From assembly GCA_964643885.1 (NCBI GenBank), contig CAZXUI010000013.1:9749-73748 (forward strand): DNA of 64,000 nucleotides. Direction: 5' to 3'. The position numbers and the translations under genes are program-made. Of this stretch, positions 8,816 to 17,820 are shown piece by piece. Every line of letters begins with the position of its first letter. The first letter of the stretch is position 1. This DNA comes from CAADGL01 sp964643885 (lineage in GTDB: Bacteria; Planctomycetota; Phycisphaerae; UBA1845; Fen-1342). Under the pieces are notes generated by a model. The model was not told the DNA's origin. It made no database searches and saw only the letters and a program-made list of their open reading frames with translations.

Positions 8816-9268
8816 CTAGGCCGTCCGGACGACCGCCTTCTCACGAGCCGGGAGTTCCATCAGACGGTGCCGCGTGGAATAGCGCTTGTCACTGAGCACG
8901 AACTGCCGCCCGCGCAGCGAATGAGCTCCGATCACCAGCGGACCGAGCAGGTTCGCCGTCAGGTGGCCGTCCACCTTGTTGACGATCACGAGCACCTGGC
9001 AGTCGTCCAATCCGCGCAGGCCCAGGGTCTGCATGTCGTCGATCCGCACCGGAACCTGGTAATCCGGCTCGAAGGCCAGCGGATCGCAGACCACGAACGC
9101 CAGCGCCGGGTCATCCAGCGACTGGAGCCAGAAAAACACCGCCTCTGGCGCCGTCTCGATCAGCGCGAACCGCTGCGCCGCCGGGAATCCCAGCAGCCCG
9201 TCGCGGAATAGAATGATCCGCTCTTCGTCGATCTCCACCGGACCGAACCGCGTCGTCTCGATGAGCAT
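8816..9268 (-). CDS. fliW: Flagellar assembly factor FliW
   Basis: A 150-residue cytoplasmic protein that binds CsrA and flagellin and so couples flagellin translation to its export. Signature segments are visible: an N-terminal TTRFGPVEIDEERIILFRDG, the central FFWLQSLDDPALAFVVCDP, and a C-terminal TANLLGPLVIGAHSLRGRQ. The frame is open 62 codons further upstream, but family members begin at MLIETTRFG, so 9268 is used. It stands immediately before csrA in the transcription direction. Confidence 0.95.
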   Translation of the reverse strand: MLIETTRFGPVEIDEERIILFRDGLLGFPAAQRFALIETAPEAVFFWLQSLDDPALAFVVCDPLAFEPDYQVPVRIDDMQTLGLRGLDDCQVLVIVNKVDGHLTANLLGPLVIGAHSLRGRQFVLSDKRYSTRHRLMELPAREKAVVRTA

Positions 9269-9640
9269 CCGATTGCTCCCTGGGCTCCGTTCCTTCTGGT
9301 TCGTCTGCCGGACGGCTCGACCTACTCCGGTCGGCGTGTCCCATCGTCCTGATCGCAGACCCGGCCCTCCGGGCACGGAACCCGCACGTTCGCTGGAGGC
9401 CTCGCGGGCATCCCGCCCGCTCTCGCCCACATCCTCCGCGACCCTGCGAGTCAACCTCCACGTCGCGCCGGGCCAAGCCCATCGCCCGTCGCAACACGGC
9501 CTTGCCGGGGCAGGCCTCCCGGCCCGCCCGCTCTGCTCGCCCTCTGTCCCGCTCCCCGTTTCGCCGCCCCTCCCGGCCGCCCGGCTCGCGCGCCGTTCGC
9601 AGCCACTCGCTGCTCTGAACTCTGCCCTCGCTACGCCGCG
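9269..9640. other. Interval between flgL and fliW
   Basis: A 372-base spacer without a supported gene. It contains one member of the GCGGG/CCCGC palindrome group at 9404-9416 and C-rich, low-complexity DNA near 9530-9600. No clear promoter was seen. Confidence 0.4.
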
Positions 9641-11557
9641 CTAGCGGAGATAGTCCATCAGCGTCAGCCGCGTGACCTGCGAGGCCGTCAGCAGATTCGC
9701 CTGGAGCGCCGTCTGCACCTGCTGGAACCGCACGATCGCCTCGCCCAGGTCCACGTCGCGCACGTCGCTGAGCAGCACCTGCGCCGCGCCCGACTCGCTC
9801 TCCAGCCGCGCCGCGCGGTCTTCCATCGCGGCCGCTTTCGAGGCCAGCTTCCCCTGCACTTCCTGCATGTGCTTAAGCACGCGGTTCAGCCGCTCGGCCG
9901 CGAAGCCCACGCCCTGCCCGTCGTCCGTGTCCAGCGCCGCCCGCAGCTCGAGCATCGCCGTGAACGGGCTGTCCACCCGCACCGGGTTCACATCCCGCCC
10001 GTTGATCAGGTTGCCGCTCGCGGCCACGTCCAGCCCGAGCCCGTCGATCGCCGGCGAGACGTTCAGCCGCTCGATCCGCAGCGCCCCGCCGCCGGCGGTG
10101 TTGTCCAGAATGCGGATGCCGTTGCCGCTGCTGGTCAGCGTCGCCGTCACCGCACCGGCCGCCTCCGTGTTGATCAGGTCGACCACATCCTGGATCGTGG
10201 CCGTGGTCAGGTTCAGATCATCCAGGTCGACGTCGATGTTCGTGCCGTCGGCCGTGACGATGCGGAAATCGTCCCCGTCGACCGTGTGCAGGCCGCGCCC
10301 GTCGTTCAGCTCGCTCAGCCGCGTGCCTTCGTACATCGAGCGGATGCCCAGGGCCGTCGCCGCCTGGCCCCCGTTCTCCTCGATGGCCAGGTCCGCCCCC
10401 GACAGCCGGTTGCGCACCATCAGCGTCTTGCCGTCGGGCGCGATCTGGGCCCAGACCTGCGCCGGCGAGTGATTGATGATGTTGAGCACGTCCTCCAGCG
10501 TGGCCGCAGTCGAGAAGTCCAGCGGCACTTCGCGCCCGCCGTTGCGGATGACGATGCCGTTGGTCAGGTCGACGCCCGCCCCCGCGCTCAGGTCCTTCAG
10601 GTTCGTCCGCAGCGTCAGCCGCGGGTCCACATCCTCGCCCGTCATGTCGCGCGTCGGGCTCGGCGAGTAGATGCCCAGCTCGCGGGCCGTCGTCCCGCCC
10701 GGGATATCCATCACTGTGAAATCCGCCGAGCCGCTGATGCGGATCGACCGCTCCGTCAGCGAGGCCGTCAGTCCGGCCGGCAGCTCCGCGTTGATCTTGT
10801 CCAGCACGTCGCCCACCGTGTCCGCGCCGGCCAGGTCGATCCGGACCTGCTCGGCACCGGAGGTGACCATGATCGACCCCGGTGTCACGCCGCGGCCGGT
10901 CGCCCCGTTCAGGTCCGACAGCCGCGTCTGCGGCGTCAGGGCCGGATCCAGATCGACGAAGCCCTGCACGCCGGCCGAGACCGCATTGAAGAACTCGCGC
11001 CCGGAGATCGTGAAGGAGTCCTCGGACAGGTCCGTGTCGACGATCGTGTGCAGCCGGCCGTCGTCGCCGCGGAACAGCACACCCTCCTCCGTCAGCTCGA
11101 AGGGGTCGTCGCTGCCGTAGTGTCCGCTGAACAGGTAGGTGTCCAGGTGTTTGCGATTGCCCAGCGCGACGGCCTTGTCGATCAGCGAATCGACCACCAC
11201 GGCCAGGGCCTGGCGCTCGTCGGCCGAGAGCGTGTCGCTGGCCGCCTCGATCGCCAGCGTGTGCGCCTCGCGGATCAGCTCGACCGCCTCCTGCATCGCC
11301 GCTTCGCCGTCGCGCAGCGTACGGTTGGCCGCGTCGACGTTCGACGTCACCGACCGCACCAGGTCCAGCCGCCCGTCCACTCGCAGCGCGTTCGACGCCC
11401 GCACCGGGTCCTCGCTCGGCGCCTGGAACCGCAGCCCCGTCGAGAGCTGGTTCTGGAGCCGGAACAGGTCGACCTGGCTCGCCCGCAGCGTGTTCAACAG
11501 GTTGAACGACCGCAGGTTGTGGCTGACGCGCGCGATGTTGACCGGTGCGATGCCCAT
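9641..11557 (-). CDS. flgL: Flagellar hook-filament junction protein FlgL (enlarged)
   Basis: Junction protein joining hook and filament (HAP3). The N-terminus (RVSHNLRSFNLLNTLRASQVDLFRLQNQLSTGLRFQAPSEDPVRA) and the C-terminal helices (DVDLGEAIVRFQQVQTALQA, TASQVTRLTLMDYL) are typical of FlgL. At 638 residues it is about twice the E. coli length. The extra central part (about 190-530) is built from repeated segments resembling flagellin hook-IN motifs (e.g. TVGDVLDKINAELPAGLTAS, TLEDVLNIINHSPAQVWAQI, TIQDVVDLINTEAAGAVTAT). It is followed by fliW and preceded by flgK. Confidence 0.93.
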   Translation of the reverse strand: MGIAPVNIARVSHNLRSFNLLNTLRASQVDLFRLQNQLSTGLRFQAPSEDPVRASNALRVDGRLDLVRSVTSNVDAANRTLRDGEAAMQEAVELIREAHTLAIEAASDTLSADERQALAVVVDSLIDKAVALGNRKHLDTYLFSGHYGSDDPFELTEEGVLFRGDDGRLHTIVDTDLSEDSFTISGREFFNAVSAGVQGFVDLDPALTPQTRLSDLNGATGRGVTPGSIMVTSGAEQVRIDLAGADTVGDVLDKINAELPAGLTASLTERSIRISGSADFTVMDIPGGTTARELGIYSPSPTRDMTGEDVDPRLTLRTNLKDLSAGAGVDLTNGIVIRNGGREVPLDFSTAATLEDVLNIINHSPAQVWAQIAPDGKTLMVRNRLSGADLAIEENGGQAATALGIRSMYEGTRLSELNDGRGLHTVDGDDFRIVTADGTNIDVDLDDLNLTTATIQDVVDLINTEAAGAVTATLTSSGNGIRILDNTAGGGALRIERLNVSPAIDGLGLDVAASGNLINGRDVNPVRVDSPFTAMLELRAALDTDDGQGVGFAAERLNRVLKHMQEVQGKLASKAAAMEDRAARLESESGAAQVLLSDVRDVDLGEAIVRFQQVQTALQANLLTASQVTRLTLMDYLR

Positions 11558-11625
11558 GTCCGTCCCTGTGTCTGTCCTTGCCGGTTCTGCCCTGGCTCTC
11601 TCGTCCGTTCCGCGCGTGCCCGTCG

Positions 11626-13341
11626 CTAGCGCACCAGCGCCAGCAGCTCCGCCGTCATCCCTTGCAGCACGCCCACGTAGCGGGCTGCGCCCTGATACGC
11701 CATCTCGTACTTGGTCAGGTTGATCGCTTCCTCGTCCAGGCTCACGCCGCTGGTCGCCTCGCGCTGCGCATAAAGCGCCGCGTTCACCGCGTCGGCCGCC
11801 TCGTACTCCGTCAGCGCCGCCGACGCCTTCACCGCCAGCGTCGAGATCGTCGAGGCGTGGAAATCGCCGATCGACTGGTTGCCCAGCAGGCTGCTGGTCA
11901 TCGACGACGAATTGAGCCGCGCCACGCGTCCCGCCACCGTGCCGTCGTTCAGCTCGCCCGTCAGCGACGTCGCCACGCGACGCACGTCCGCGCGGATCTG
12001 CTCATCCACGTCGATCGTCGACGCATCCACCCCGTCGAAGAAGGACGCCACGCCCGTCGCCGCCAGCGCACCGGCGCTGTCGCTGCTGAACCAGAACTCC
12101 TGCCCGGGATCGGCCGTGATTTGCAGGCGATTGTCCGCCGTTACGCTCGCCGAGATGCCCGGCAGGGCGTCCAGGTCCGCCGCCAGCGTGTTGAGTGTCG
12201 TGTCGTCGTCGTTGAGCCCGTCCAGGTCCACCTCGACCAGCCGCGTGATCACCTGTCCCGTCTGCCGGTCGCGGACCTTCACCTCGATCGAGCCGTTCTG
12301 CACGGGAAACGGCAGATTCGCCGCCGTGCTGCTGAGCGCCGCGTCGGGATCATCCACCGCGTAGTTCGACGTGATCTGCTCGTAGCCCACCAGCCCGACG
12401 CCGGTCGAGTGGACGCGGTTCACTTCGTAGATCAGCCCGCGGGCGAGCTGGTCCAGCCGGTCGAGCTGCTCGCCGATGTGCCCGTCCCGCGCCTGGAGAA
12501 TCCCCGCCAGCCGTCCGCCCCGCACGATCACGCTCCCGCGGTTGTCCGCGAAGCGCACCTGCGAGAGCTCCAGCCCGTCCTGGAGAACCGTCTCGATCAC
12601 GATTCCCCGCGGCCGGTTGAACTCGATCAGCGGCTCGCTGCCCACGTACACGTTGATCGAGCCGTTCTCCTGCTCGCGCACCTGCACGTCCATGATGGTC
12701 GACAGCTCGCGCAGCAGCGCGTCGCGCCGGTCCCGCAGCGCCCCGGCGATCGTCACCCCGTCCGCTTCCGCCGCCACCACCATCTCGTTCAGCGACGCGA
12801 TCTGCTCGCTCAGGTCAGTCGCCCGGCTGGCCGCCGCGATCGCCTCGTCGTTGAGGTCGCGCACCTGCTGGAGCAGGCCCGCCCGCTGCCGCCGGATCGA
12901 CGAGATCAGCGCGTCGGCCGACGAGACCGTCAGGTTCCGCAGATTCGTCTCCTGCGGGGCGGTCTGAAGCTGTCCGAAGGCCCCGAACAGCTCGCCGAGC
13001 TGCGTCGAGACATCCTGGTCCGTCAGTTCGTTGTAGAGCGACTCGGTCTGGCTCAGGTACTGGAAGACCACGTCGCTGGACGCGAGCTGCCCGCCGGCCG
13101 ACCGCAGCCGCGCCTCGAGCGCCTCATCCACGTGCCGCCGAAGCTGCGAAAGCTGCACGCCGCCGCCCGGCGCTACGCCGCCCAGCACCGGCCCGCCAAC
13201 CAGCGCCGACAGCCGGCCCGTCTGGCGGGCGTAGTCGGGGTTGCCCACGTTGGCGATGTTCTGGCCGGCCACCGACAAGGCCGCCTGATATGCCGCCAGC
13301 GCGCTGCGCCCGATCTGGAAGGATGCTCCGAACAGTGCCAC
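11626..13341 (-). CDS. flgK: Flagellar hook-associated protein 1 FlgK
   Basis: First hook-filament junction protein (HAP1), 571 residues, near the usual size. The N-terminal rod/hook signature reads FQIGRSALAAYQAALSVAGQNIANVGNPDYARQ, and a long helical stretch around 60-200 is followed by a variable middle. The C-terminus (GVSLDEEAINLTKYEMAYQGAARYVGVLQGMTAELLALV) is diagnostic for FlgK. The start is GTG. It lies 68 bases upstream of flgL and 12 bases after the flgN-like gene. Confidence 0.95.
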   Translation of the reverse strand: MALFGASFQIGRSALAAYQAALSVAGQNIANVGNPDYARQTGRLSALVGGPVLGGVAPGGGVQLSQLRRHVDEALEARLRSAGGQLASSDVVFQYLSQTESLYNELTDQDVSTQLGELFGAFGQLQTAPQETNLRNLTVSSADALISSIRRQRAGLLQQVRDLNDEAIAAASRATDLSEQIASLNEMVVAAEADGVTIAGALRDRRDALLRELSTIMDVQVREQENGSINVYVGSEPLIEFNRPRGIVIETVLQDGLELSQVRFADNRGSVIVRGGRLAGILQARDGHIGEQLDRLDQLARGLIYEVNRVHSTGVGLVGYEQITSNYAVDDPDAALSSTAANLPFPVQNGSIEVKVRDRQTGQVITRLVEVDLDGLNDDDTTLNTLAADLDALPGISASVTADNRLQITADPGQEFWFSSDSAGALAATGVASFFDGVDASTIDVDEQIRADVRRVATSLTGELNDGTVAGRVARLNSSSMTSSLLGNQSIGDFHASTISTLAVKASAALTEYEAADAVNAALYAQREATSGVSLDEEAINLTKYEMAYQGAARYVGVLQGMTAELLALVR

Positions 13342-13353
13342 GGTCTTGCTCGC

Positions 13354-13974
13354 TTACCCTACGGCGTCTACCCAGTTCCGAGTCCGATGCGGCGTCGGCT
13401 TGCCGCGATTCCCGTACACCACCGTCTCCTGGTTGGCTGCATCCAGCTCCTGGAACACGGCGCGGATGTGGGTTTGCAGATTGCGTGCCACGGCGCTGGC
13501 CAGGTTGTTCTTCCGTTCCAGTTCCGCCGCCACATGCTGCAAAGGCAGGCTTTTTGCCGTCAGAATCGAGCCCAGCGGCTCGCCGACCGCCGCCGAAATC
13601 TCCGACACGCTCGCCTGCACCAGCTCCGGCGCCTGCATCTGCTGCGCGAGCCGCGCAAGAGCGACCTGCCGCTTTCGCGCGTTGAGCGCGAGTTGCTGAA
13701 CCAGACCCGCCTCCTCGGCCGCCCCTGCATTCAGCGCCGCGGCGTCCGCCCGCCGCATCGCCGCCAGCTTCTGCCCCGCCAGATCCGACAGACGCTCCAG
13801 GATCGGCCGCATCTCGCCCAGCAGCTCCGCCAGCGTCCGCACGATCTCCGGCAGGCCGGCCGGCGCCGCCGCCCGCGCCCGCGGGCCGCCGTCGAGCACG
13901 CGTACCGGGGCCCGTCCGTTTTCCATTGCCGCGGCCGGAGCTGCACTCATCCGGCGATTCGTTTCGCTTTGCAT
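13354..13974 (-). CDS. flgN: FlgN-like flagellar export chaperone
   Basis: A 206-residue, mostly helical, cytoplasmic protein in the position normally held by the chaperone for FlgK and FlgL, directly upstream of those genes. Helical segments run from about 45 to 175 (PEIVRTLAELLGEMRPILERLSDL, RKRQVALARLAQQM, NNLASAVARNLQTHIRAVFQELDAAN), and the end contains the VYGNRGKP motif common to FlgN-like proteins. The first 40 residues are low-complexity. A second in-frame ATG at residue 9 is possible. Sequence identity is weak, so the assignment rests partly on position. Confidence 0.7.
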   Translation of the reverse strand: MQSETNRRMSAAPAAAMENGRAPVRVLDGGPRARAAAPAGLPEIVRTLAELLGEMRPILERLSDLAGQKLAAMRRADAAALNAGAAEEAGLVQQLALNARKRQVALARLAQQMQAPELVQASVSEISAAVGEPLGSILTAKSLPLQHVAAELERKNNLASAVARNLQTHIRAVFQELDAANQETVVYGNRGKPTPHRTRNWVDAVG

Positions 13975-13990
13975 CTCAGTGTGCCTCGTC

Positions 13991-14539
13991 TCAGGCCGCC
14001 GCGACCGGCGCCGGTCGACCTGCGTTCAATCCGGAGGCCTCGGCCGTTTCACCCGCCGGCCACTTCGCCTCGTCCGCCCGCGACGCGTCGAAAACCCGCT
14101 TCAGCGCCTCCAGAATCGGCCAGGCGGCCGAGCTCTCCGCCCGCCGCTCCTGGCCGCCCGATTCCGGTTCGCGATCCAGTTCCGCCCGCGGCCCGCCCGG
14201 CGTCAGCTCGCGCTCGATCTGCCGTGTCAGGCGGTTGCTGGCCGCGCCGGCCACGATGTCCGCCAGTCGCAGATCGAGCTGCTCGCCGAAGACTTCCTCG
14301 CCGCGCCCGCCGCTGGCGAAGTCCGCCTTGAGCGGGTTCTTGCGCATCTCCGCCAGCAGCGGCGCGAAGAAAAGCTGCGCCACGAGCTGTGTCGCCGCCT
14401 GCCGCGGCAGGCGCTCGTCCGCGCCGCGTGCCGGCCGGCCCATGTCGTAAAGGGCCGCCAGGTCGCGCCGCTCCAGCGTCGCGCTCTGCGCACCTTGCCG
14501 GGCCGCCTGCCTCAATGTCTCGCCGATCGCCAGTGACAT
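13991..14539 (-). CDS. flgJ: FlgJ-type rod-binding protein
   Basis: A 182-residue protein with the rod-binding domain of FlgJ (about 45-105: QLFFAPLLAEMRKNPLKADF, GEEVFGEQLDLRLADIVA). It lacks the muramidase domain present in enterobacterial FlgJ, as is common outside gamma- and beta-proteobacteria, so peptidoglycan opening must be done by another enzyme. It would cap the growing rod in the periplasm. It lies between flgI and the flgN-like gene, 16 bases before the latter. Confidence 0.82.
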   Translation of the reverse strand: MSLAIGETLRQAARQGAQSATLERRDLAALYDMGRPARGADERLPRQAATQLVAQLFFAPLLAEMRKNPLKADFASGGRGEEVFGEQLDLRLADIVAGAASNRLTRQIERELTPGGPRAELDREPESGGQERRAESSAAWPILEALKRVFDASRADEAKWPAGETAEASGLNAGRPAPVAAA

Positions 14540-14564
14540 TCCCTCTGCTCCCGCCGCCCGCGCC

Positions 14565-15773
14565 CTAATCGCGGTAGAGAAGCTGCCCGTGCAAGGCCCC
14601 GCTCTGGTGCAGATGCTCGACCGCCTTGACCACCTGCTCCGGCGGCACGTTCACCAGGCTCAGCGTGCGCAGGAACTCCGCGAACGGAACCGTCCGCGGC
14701 AGAGCCGCCTGTCCGCCGGGCGCGGCGACCGGGGCGCCCGCCGGGTCGGGGGGTGCGGGTGTGCCCACATCCGCGCTGCCCGCCTGGCCGATGGAAACGC
14801 TGCCCAGCCCCGGCACGTAGATCGTGGTGGGCGAGATCGTCACGTCGCCGGTGAAGGAAATCTGGTGGTCGCGGCGGTTGATCGTCACCCGCGCCGGCGG
14901 CTCCGGCATCTTGAAGACCTCCGCCTCCAGCACGCGGGTGATGAAGCTCGCCGGCCGCGACAGCTCGTAGGGCGGAATCTCCACCCGCACGAACTTCGGG
15001 CTGTAGGCCAGGGCGATATCCGACTGCACGACGATCCGCCCTTCGCTGTTGCGCGTCGGCCGGGCCAGCTCCTGGTTGATCGCCCGCGCGATCGCGTGGG
15101 CCATCGGGTAGCCCGCCTCGTTGTCGTTGATCACCAGCGTGACCGCCCCGCCCTCGATGAAGTTGTAGTAGAAGTCCGCCTCGAGCACGGCCCCGCCGCG
15201 CACCCGGCCGACCGTCGGCGTCTCCGCGTCCACCAGCTCGATCGCCCCGCTGGCCAGGGCGAAGATCTGCTGCGTCTCCGGCCGGGCAGGGTCGAACATC
15301 GCGTACTGAAGCGGCGTCGTCAGCAGCCGGCCGCCCTTGAGGCTCTTGGCTTCGCCGACGGTCGCGACGATCACGTCCATGGTCTGGCCGTCGCGGCCGC
15401 CGAACTCGGGAATCGTCGCCTCGACGCTCACCAGCGCGACGCTGCCGACGCTCTTGAGCCATTCCGGCGAGATCACTTCCTGCGCATAGCGCTTGTGCAT
15501 CTGCATCAGGGCCCGGATCGTCGTCAGGCTCTTGCCGCCGTCGCCGGTCCCGTTCAGGCCGACGACCAGGCCGTAGCCCATGAGCTGGTTCGTGCGCTGG
15601 CCCTGAAGGCGGGCGACATCCTGCACGCGCACCTCGCCCTCCGCCGCCCGCGTGATCAGCAGCCCAGCCAGCAGCACCAGCCACGCCACCCCGCGCCCCG
15701 CCCGCATTCCGTCCACCTGCTCCAGTTCGCGCATCGTCGCTCGCATCCCTGCTCTCCATCTCCGCAGCGTCAT
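14565..15773 (-). CDS. flgI: Flagellar P-ring protein FlgI
   Basis: Periplasmic P-ring subunit around the rod. The protein shows the FlgI core (VRVQDVARLQGQRTNQLMGYGLVVGLNGTGD, later LVNVPPEQVVKAVEHLHQSGALHGQL at the C-terminus). From 15773 it has 402 residues, but internal ATGs at 15746, 15734 and 15707 compete; the last gives a clean signal peptide (MRAGRGVAWLVLLAGLLITR). 15773 is reported because it lies 8 bases after the flgH stop behind a G-rich ribosome site; the true start may be 15707. A Pro/Gly/Ala-rich loop near 330-350 is an insertion. Confidence 0.93.
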   Translation of the reverse strand: MTLRRWRAGMRATMRELEQVDGMRAGRGVAWLVLLAGLLITRAAEGEVRVQDVARLQGQRTNQLMGYGLVVGLNGTGDGGKSLTTIRALMQMHKRYAQEVISPEWLKSVGSVALVSVEATIPEFGGRDGQTMDVIVATVGEAKSLKGGRLLTTPLQYAMFDPARPETQQIFALASGAIELVDAETPTVGRVRGGAVLEADFYYNFIEGGAVTLVINDNEAGYPMAHAIARAINQELARPTRNSEGRIVVQSDIALAYSPKFVRVEIPPYELSRPASFITRVLEAEVFKMPEPPARVTINRRDHQISFTGDVTISPTTIYVPGLGSVSIGQAGSADVGTPAPPDPAGAPVAAPGGQAALPRTVPFAEFLRTLSLVNVPPEQVVKAVEHLHQSGALHGQLLYRD

Positions 15774-15781
15774 CGCCCCCC

Positions 15782-16594
15782 CTACAACGGCCGGATGAAG
15801 TCGAACAACCGCATCAGCCAGCCGCGCCGCGCGGCATCCCGGGCCGCCCCCGTGTGCTGCACGTCGATATGCCCGTCCGCCAGTTGCGTGCTCAGCACCG
15901 TGTTCTGCGGCGTGACATCGTCCGTCCGGCACGTGCCCGTCAGCGTGATGATCGTGGTCTCTTCGTCGACGCGAACGGTGTTCTTGGCCTCCAGCACGAT
16001 GTTGCCGTTCGGCTTCACGTCGATCACCGTGGCCGTGATGCGGAAGGTCAGCGAATCCGCCCGGTCGACCCGCCCCTTGCCCTCGTACTTGTTGTCGAAG
16101 TCGAAGTCCGCGCCCGGCGTCGGGTCGAACTCCTGCGCCACCAGGTGGTCCTCCGGGTTCAGCCGGAACCACTTGCGCAGCTCCGCCTCCATCTCCCACT
16201 TCTTCTCGCTCTTGAGCTTCGCGTCCGTCATCGCCCGCTTCTCTTCGCGCACGATGACCGTGATCTGGTCGTGCACCTTGATCAGCCGCGGCTCCGGCGG
16301 CGCGATCGCGATCGGCGAGGTCGCCAGCAGCACCGGGTTCCGCGGCGGCGGACCGTCCAGCGCCCCGGGCGACTGTGCCACGGGGATCGCGCCCGGCAGC
16401 GCCATTCCGCCCATCCCCCCGGCCGGCTGCGTCGCCGGCGCCGGCCCCGCGCCGCCGTGCGGCTGGCCCGCGCTGCCGCGCAGCAGCGAATTGTTCTGTC
16501 CGGCCGCCCGCGGCACGCTCAGCAGCGCCACCACGCCCGCACCGATCGCCAGCAGCAGCGCCGTCCGGTTCCCGGTTTGCCGATCCCGCCTCAT
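15782..16594 (-). CDS. flgH: Flagellar L-ring protein FlgH
   Basis: Outer-membrane L-ring subunit, 270 residues. A signal peptide (about 1-30) is followed by a Gly/Pro/Ala-rich segment. The FlgH core includes LIKVHDQITVIVREEKRAMTDAKLKSEKKWEMEAEL and FDFDNKYEGKGRVDRADSLTFRITATVIDVKPNGNI, with ITLTGTCRTDDVTPQNTV near the end. No lipobox Cys is seen at the signal peptide end, unlike enterobacterial FlgH. The ATG overlaps the flgA stop (ATGA). Its presence shows an outer membrane with an L ring. Confidence 0.93.
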   Translation of the reverse strand: MRRDRQTGNRTALLLAIGAGVVALLSVPRAAGQNNSLLRGSAGQPHGGAGPAPATQPAGGMGGMALPGAIPVAQSPGALDGPPPRNPVLLATSPIAIAPPEPRLIKVHDQITVIVREEKRAMTDAKLKSEKKWEMEAELRKWFRLNPEDHLVAQEFDPTPGADFDFDNKYEGKGRVDRADSLTFRITATVIDVKPNGNIVLEAKNTVRVDEETTIITLTGTCRTDDVTPQNTVLSTQLADGHIDVQHTGAARDAARRGWLMRLFDFIRPL

Positions 16595-17718
16595 TGCCAC
16601 TCCTCCATCAGCCGCACCGTGCCGAACGACGTTACCAAGCCGCGCACCACGCGGCGGTCCGTCCGCGACTCGCCGATCCGCACCCGCACCGTCTCGCCGT
16701 AGGTCCCGTTCTCCAGCGCCACGCCCGCCAGCCGCAGATTCACGCCCCGCCCGTCGTTGACCACCGTCACCCGCTGCGAGCGCGTCACCATGTCCACCGG
16801 CTTGACGTCCGCCGCACGCACCATCTGGCCGGCCGCGACGAAGCTGCGCACCTGGTGCCCCAGCAGCGCATCCATCGTGTCCACGCCCAGCTCGTCGCCC
16901 GCCTCGAAAACCCGCTGCTCGAAGGCCACGTCCTCCGGCTTGATGTACGCGCCCAGGTTCAGCGGCCGCACGGCCACCACCACCGGCCGCACCAGCCGCA
17001 CGCGGGCCGCGATCCGCACCGTGCGTGAGTGCTTGCTGTCGCGGCGGATCACGACCGTGAACTCGCGCGTGCCGAGCTTCTCGCGGTCCGCGCTGCGGAT
17101 GACGAACTCCCACGGCGGGCTGGTCAGGTTGAGCACGTCCATGCTGCCCACGTCGAACTGCACCTCCGGCTGTCCTCCCAGGTTCGACAGCTCCTCGGCG
17201 ATCTGCGCCCGCAGCGCCGCCGCCAGGGTCGACTCGCCGCCCGGCTCGGCCGCCTCGTGCATCAAGCCGCTCGGCTCGCTCGCGGTCGCGTCCGTCCCGG
17301 CCGCCGGCGCCTCGACCCGCACGTCGCACTCCATCGCCCCCACGATCAGCACGCGGGCCATGTTCACGTTCAGCTCGCTCAGGCGCTGGCGGATCTGCTC
17401 GTGCGTGACCTTCAGCCGTGCGGGCGCCGGCAGATCGCTTACCAGCGGCTCGCGCGCGATCCGCTCGGCCAGCCGCGGGTCCGCCTCCGCCAGCGAGAGT
17501 ACGTCACCGAGCGTCACGGTCGCGCCGCCGGCGGGCAAGTCCTGGACGCCGCCGCTCGCTTCCGGCCGCGCGGGCCCGCTCGCTTCAGCCGCGCTGCGCT
17601 GCACGACCGCTTCGTGCCTGAGCCGCAGGCGGCTGGTGCTCAGCTCCACCACGTCGCCGGCCAGCGCGGCTCCAACCGCGACCAGCGCCACGATCAATCG
17701 CGTTGCGATGTGTCTCAC
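16591..17718 (-). CDS. flgA: Flagellar P-ring assembly chaperone FlgA
   Basis: Periplasmic chaperone for P-ring assembly, 375 residues, GTG start with GGGAG eight bases upstream. It has a signal peptide (about 1-22). A SAF-type domain lies at about 240-300 (LNLGAYIKPEDVAFEQRVFE, GHQVRSFVAAGQMVRAADV). The C-terminal beta domain (VTVVNDGRGVNLRLAGVALENGTYGETVRV) closes the protein. It is longer than E. coli FlgA (about 220) because of an N-terminal extension. Its stop overlaps the flgH start. Confidence 0.92.
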   Translation of the reverse strand: MRHIATRLIVALVAVGAALAGDVVELSTSRLRLRHEAVVQRSAAEASGPARPEASGGVQDLPAGGATVTLGDVLSLAEADPRLAERIAREPLVSDLPAPARLKVTHEQIRQRLSELNVNMARVLIVGAMECDVRVEAPAAGTDATASEPSGLMHEAAEPGGESTLAAALRAQIAEELSNLGGQPEVQFDVGSMDVLNLTSPPWEFVIRSADREKLGTREFTVVIRRDSKHSRTVRIAARVRLVRPVVVAVRPLNLGAYIKPEDVAFEQRVFEAGDELGVDTMDALLGHQVRSFVAAGQMVRAADVKPVDMVTRSQRVTVVNDGRGVNLRLAGVALENGTYGETVRVRIGESRTDRRVVRGLVTSFGTVRLMEEWQ

Positions 17719-17820
17719 GCTCGAATCTCCCTGCGTCTCGCACCGGCCTCCAGCCGCGCCTGCCCCTTAATCCCTCAATCCCTTAGTCCCTCAATCTTTC
17801 AATCCCTTCATCCCTGCCCC

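Noticed and set aside
11545..14331. A 928-residue plus-strand frame opposite flgK
   Set aside because: Antisense shadow of flgK, flgN-like and flgJ-like genes with His/Arg-rich, patternless translation.
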